From contig NZ_QQOA01000003.1 of NCBI RefSeq assembly GCF_003443895.1, positions 62,001 through 126,000 on the forward strand: a DNA stretch of 64,000 bases. Reading direction: 5' to 3'. Position 1 is the first letter of the stretch. The number at the start of each line of letters is the position of its first letter. Positions 61,574 to 64,000 of the stretch are shown piece by piece. Origin of the DNA: Paraburkholderia phosphatilytica (GTDB lineage Bacteria > Pseudomonadota > Gammaproteobacteria > Burkholderiales > Burkholderiaceae). The notes beneath the pieces were generated by a model that saw nothing but the letters and a program-made list of their open reading frames with translations, was not told where the DNA came from and searched no databases. The translations under genes were made by a program, and so were the position numbers.

Positions 61574-62644
61574 TCAAACCGCGACGGGCAGAGGATCGAG
61601 GCTGCGCCACATGTACCAGGTCGCGACGGTGCGCCACGGTTCCCAGTTCGCGGCCACTTCACGTGCTTCGCTGCGCGTAACCGGTTCGCCGCTGAAGTAA
61701 TTGACGCTGATCGCACGAATCAGGCCAAGGTCGTCAAGCGGCAGCACATCGGGACGCGACAGGTTGAAGATCAGGAACATCTCCGCGGTCCAGCGGCCGA
61801 TGCCGCGGATCTGCGTGAGTTCGGCGATCACGTCCTCGTCTTCCATCGACGTCCACTTGCCGACGTGCAGCGCGCCCGACACGAAGTGTTCGGCGAGATC
61901 GAGGATGTATTCGCTCTTGCGCTTCGACAGTCCGCACGCCACGAGCCGGTCGTGGCCGAGCTTGATGAACTGCTGCGGCACGAGCTTCGGGCAGGCGTCT
62001 TCGATGCGTTGCCATGCCGCCTGCGCGGAAGCGACCGACACCTGCTGGCCGACCACCGAACGCGCGAGCGTCACGAACGGATCGCCGCGGCTTTGCAGAT
62101 GCACGGGACCGAACTTTGGAATCAGCTTCTTCAGGATCCGGTCACGCTTGACGAGGTCCGCGCATGCCTTGTCCCAGTACGCGGGCCGTGTAACCTCGGG
62201 CGCGAGGCCGCCGATCTGCACCGGCACCGCGGCTTCGGTTTCCGCGGAGACGGCGCGCGACTTGCGCACCACCTCGCCTTCGTTCGTATCGCTCGCGAGT
62301 TCCTGCACGTCTTTCGCAAGTTCGGCCGGCAGCGCGCCGTTCACGCTGTTCGCGCCTTTCGACTTGGCGCGCGCCTGGCGCGGTGCCGCGGGTGTGGCCT
62401 TCGCATGTTTCGAAAGACGCGCGCCGGAGCCGTTGAGCGTGCGCTTGCCCGCGGCGTGATTGGCCGCGGCCGCACTGGTCGCGTTCGCCGTCGCGCCCTT
62501 GGCCGCCCCTTTCGCGGCGGTCTTCGCGGCACCCGCCGCGCGTTTCATTGCCGCGCCGCTGCGCGCGCGAGCGCCCTTCGTCGCGGCTGTCGCGTTCGTC
62601 TGAGACGCGGCACGCTTTGCCGGCGTCTTCGTGACCGTTGCCAT
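61574..62644 (-). CDS. AlkA-like DNA-3-methyladenine glycosylase with a basic Ala/Lys-rich N-terminal tail
   Basis: 356 aa. The catalytic HhH-GPD domain occupies ~152-356 (usual size ~205): RSVVGQQVSVASAQ, the helix-hairpin-helix IRGIGRWTAEMFLIF, and the catalytic Asp in RPDVLPLDDLGLIRA. It excises alkylated purines. Residues 1-~150 are an added tail; the first ~100 are rich in Ala, Lys, Thr and Arg (AAKTAAKGAAKGATA-type repeats) like histone H1/PhaF-type tails, suggesting non-specific DNA binding. No iron-sulphur cysteines. Upstream of accA. Confidence 0.92.
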   Translation of the reverse strand: MATVTKTPAKRAASQTNATAATKGARARSGAAMKRAAGAAKTAAKGAAKGATANATSAAAANHAAGKRTLNGSGARLSKHAKATPAAPRQARAKSKGANSVNGALPAELAKDVQELASDTNEGEVVRKSRAVSAETEAAVPVQIGGLAPEVTRPAYWDKACADLVKRDRILKKLIPKFGPVHLQSRGDPFVTLARSVVGQQVSVASAQAAWQRIEDACPKLVPQQFIKLGHDRLVACGLSKRKSEYILDLAEHFVSGALHVGKWTSMEDEDVIAELTQIRGIGRWTAEMFLIFNLSRPDVLPLDDLGLIRAISVNYFSGEPVTRSEAREVAANWEPWRTVATWYMWRSLDPLPVAV

Positions 62645-62691
62645 CCTGCCTCCTGCCTGGCGAGTCGATCAGAGGGAAGTTCGAGTGGCGC

Positions 62692-64000
62692 TCACACGCG
62701 CCGCCACTCGGTCAACCCGCCGGGTTTGTCTTCAAGCGCAATGCCGGCCTCGAGCAACTCTGCCCGGATCCGGTCTGCTTCGGCAAAATTGCGCGCCGCC
62801 TTTGCTGCCGCGCGCGCGGTGATCTTCGCTTCGATATCGGCGACTTCGGGTGCGCCTTCGCCCGCGCTGCCCGCGGCCTGCTGAAGGAATGCGCGCGGTT
62901 CGCGCACGAGCAGACCGAGCACGCGTGCAAGCTGCTGCAACTGACGTGCGAGCGCGGCGTCGCGCGTACGGTTCACTTCGCTCGCGAGTTCGAACAGCAC
63001 CGCGACCGCGACCGGCGTATTGAAGTCGTCGTTCATCGCCGCCCCGAAACGCTCTGCGTGCGATTCGTGCCAGTCGAGCGGTGCATCGTCCGGTGTCACG
63101 TCCTTGAGCGCCGTATAAAGACGCGTCAGCGCATTGCGCGCGTCGTCGATATGGATATCACTGTAGTTGAGCGGCGAGCGGTATTGCGCGCGCGCGATAA
63201 AAAATCGCACGACCTCCGCATCGTAGCGCGCGAGCACTTCGCGGATCGTAAAAAAATTCCCGAGCGATTTCGACATCTTCTCGCTGTCGATCTGCACGAA
63301 ACCGTTGTGCATCCAGTAGTTGACGAAGGTTTGCCCGCTCGCCCCTTCGCTCTGTGCAATTTCGTTTTCATGGTGCGGAAACTGCAGGTCCATGCCGCCG
63401 CCGTGAATATCGAAGTGTTCGCCGAGGAGCGTGCAGCCCATGGCCGAGCACTCGATATGCCAACCTGGACGGCCGCGTCCAAACGCCGAGTCCCAGCTCG
63501 TGTCCGCGGGCTCTTCGGGCTTCGCGCTTTTCCACAGCACGAAGTCGAGCGGGTCCTGCTTCGCGTCGTTGGCCGCCACGCGTTCGCCCGCGCGCAGGTC
63601 TTCCAGCGACTTGCCCGAGAGCTTGCCGTAGCCGGCGAATTTGCGCACTGCGTAATTGACGTCGCCATCGGCCGCGCGATACGCGTAGCCGTTCGCCTCG
63701 AGCCGGCCGATCAGGTTCAGCATCTGCGGGATGTACGCGGTAGCGCGCGGCTCGAGGTCCGGCCGCTCGACGCCGAGCGCATCCGCATCTTCGTGCAGCG
63801 CGGCGATGAAGCGGTCGGTCAGCGCCTTGATCGACTCGCCGTTCTCGACGGCGCGCCGGATGATCTTGTCGTCGATATCGGTAATGTTGCGCACATACGT
63901 GACACGGTAGCCGAGGGTGCGAAGCCAGCGCTGCACGACGTCGAACACGACCATCACGCGCGCATGACCGACGTGACAATAGTCATAGACCGTCATGCCG
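62692..64000 (-). CDS. cysS: Cysteinyl-tRNA synthetase, 5' end outside the window
   Basis: 434 codons plus a partial codon at the window edge; about 30 N-terminal residues are missing beyond 64000. Class I synthetase with HIGH-type HVGHAR close to the visible N-terminus, zinc-site region [20 protein letters not shown], and KMSKSLGNF. Charges tRNA-Cys. The alkA-like gene begins 47 bp downstream on the same strand. Confidence 0.97.
   Translation of the reverse strand, partial: GMTVYDYCHVGHARVMVVFDVVQRWLRTLGYRVTYVRNITDIDDKIIRRAVENGESIKALTDRFIAALHEDADALGVERPDLEPRATAYIPQMLNLIGRLEANGYAYRAADGDVNYAVRKFAGYGKLSGKSLEDLRAGERVAANDAKQDPLDFVLWKSAKPEEPADTSWDSAFGRGRPGWHIECSAMGCTLLGEHFDIHGGGMDLQFPHHENEIAQSEGASGQTFVNYWMHNGFVQIDSEKMSKSLGNFFTIREVLARYDAEVVRFFIARAQYRSPLNYSDIHIDDARNALTRLYTALKDVTPDDAPLDWHESHAERFGAAMNDDFNTPVAVAVLFELASEVNRTRDAALARQLQQLARVLGLLVREPRAFLQQAAGSAGEGAPEVADIEAKITARAAAKAARNFAEADRIRAELLEAGIALEDKPGGLTEWRRV

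Overview
The window is ordinary core chromosome from a high-GC betaproteobacterium, most likely Burkholderia sensu lato (Burkholderia/Paraburkholderia). Supporting signs are the smc-zipA-ligA-def block, the dapC-dapD-dapE cluster with an ArsC-like gene, separate aceA and aceB genes, an AMACR-type CoA transferase, a stand-alone acyl-CoA-binding protein, and the cysS-alkA-accA-tilS-lysC-tRNA-Ser order. I see no insertion sequence, prophage, integrase, CRISPR array, toxin-antitoxin pair or secretion/conjugation locus. The many long overlapping open frames are shadows caused by high GC.

Layout. 0-9 kb: the 3' end of a probable pseudouridine synthase, then (all minus) smc, zipA, ligA, def, and an EamA transporter. 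9.3-16 kb (plus): lysine/peptidoglycan precursor genes dapC, dapD, an ArsC/Spx-like reductase, dapE, then prmB and a cardiolipin synthase. 16-25.5 kb: glutathione peroxidase, a YheS-type ABC-F ATPase, a CaiB-type CoA transferase, a small unknown gene, radA, alr, and divergently lplT and thiD. 25.5-29.3 kb: the tightly overlapped minus operon tsaB-rimI-udg-DUF1853, then an ACBP gene. 29.3-31.5 kb: a RhlE-type DEAD-box helicase behind a long structured leader. 31.6-37.6 kb: a glyoxylate-shunt region with aceA, a universal stress protein, a LysR regulator, a 2-haloacid dehalogenase and aceB. 37.7-40 kb: gamma-glutamylcyclotransferase-like, AraC regulator and GNAT genes. 40.2-42.5 kb: five tRNA genes (Ala, Glu, Asp, Glu, Asp) with a strong promoter, downstream of gltX. 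42.9-44.7 kb: a patatin-like lipoprotein and an NlpC/P60 hydrolase, convergent. 44.8-50.6 kb: the yejABEF-type peptide ABC importer operon. 50.7-56.4 kb: fabI, a His/Tyr-rich secreted protein, a chemoreceptor, a secreted lactonase-fold protein and a sugar-acid MFS transporter. 56.9-64 kb: tRNA-Ser, lysC, tilS, accA, an alkA-like glycosylase and the 3' part of cysS.

Functionally the window is dominated by housekeeping: chromosome maintenance and division (smc, zipA, ligA, radA), cell wall and lysine synthesis (lysC, dapC/D/E, alr), fatty acid synthesis (fabI, accA), tRNA charging and modification (gltX, cysS, tsaB, tilS), and two-carbon metabolism (aceA, aceB, with the haloacid dehalogenase perhaps feeding glycolate/glyoxylate).

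I do not find a convincing undescribed multi-gene system. The observations most worth checking are regulatory or structural: the rhlE leader with a terminator-like hairpin, the hairpin series after aceA (possible sRNA), inverted repeats upstream of aceA and of the MFS gene, the HAD-LysR pair inside the glyoxylate locus, a diverged duplication of the Glu-Asp tRNA unit with an internal terminator, and several conserved enzymes carrying low-complexity Ala-rich insertions or tails (Cls, TsaB, UDG, AlkA, CoA transferase).
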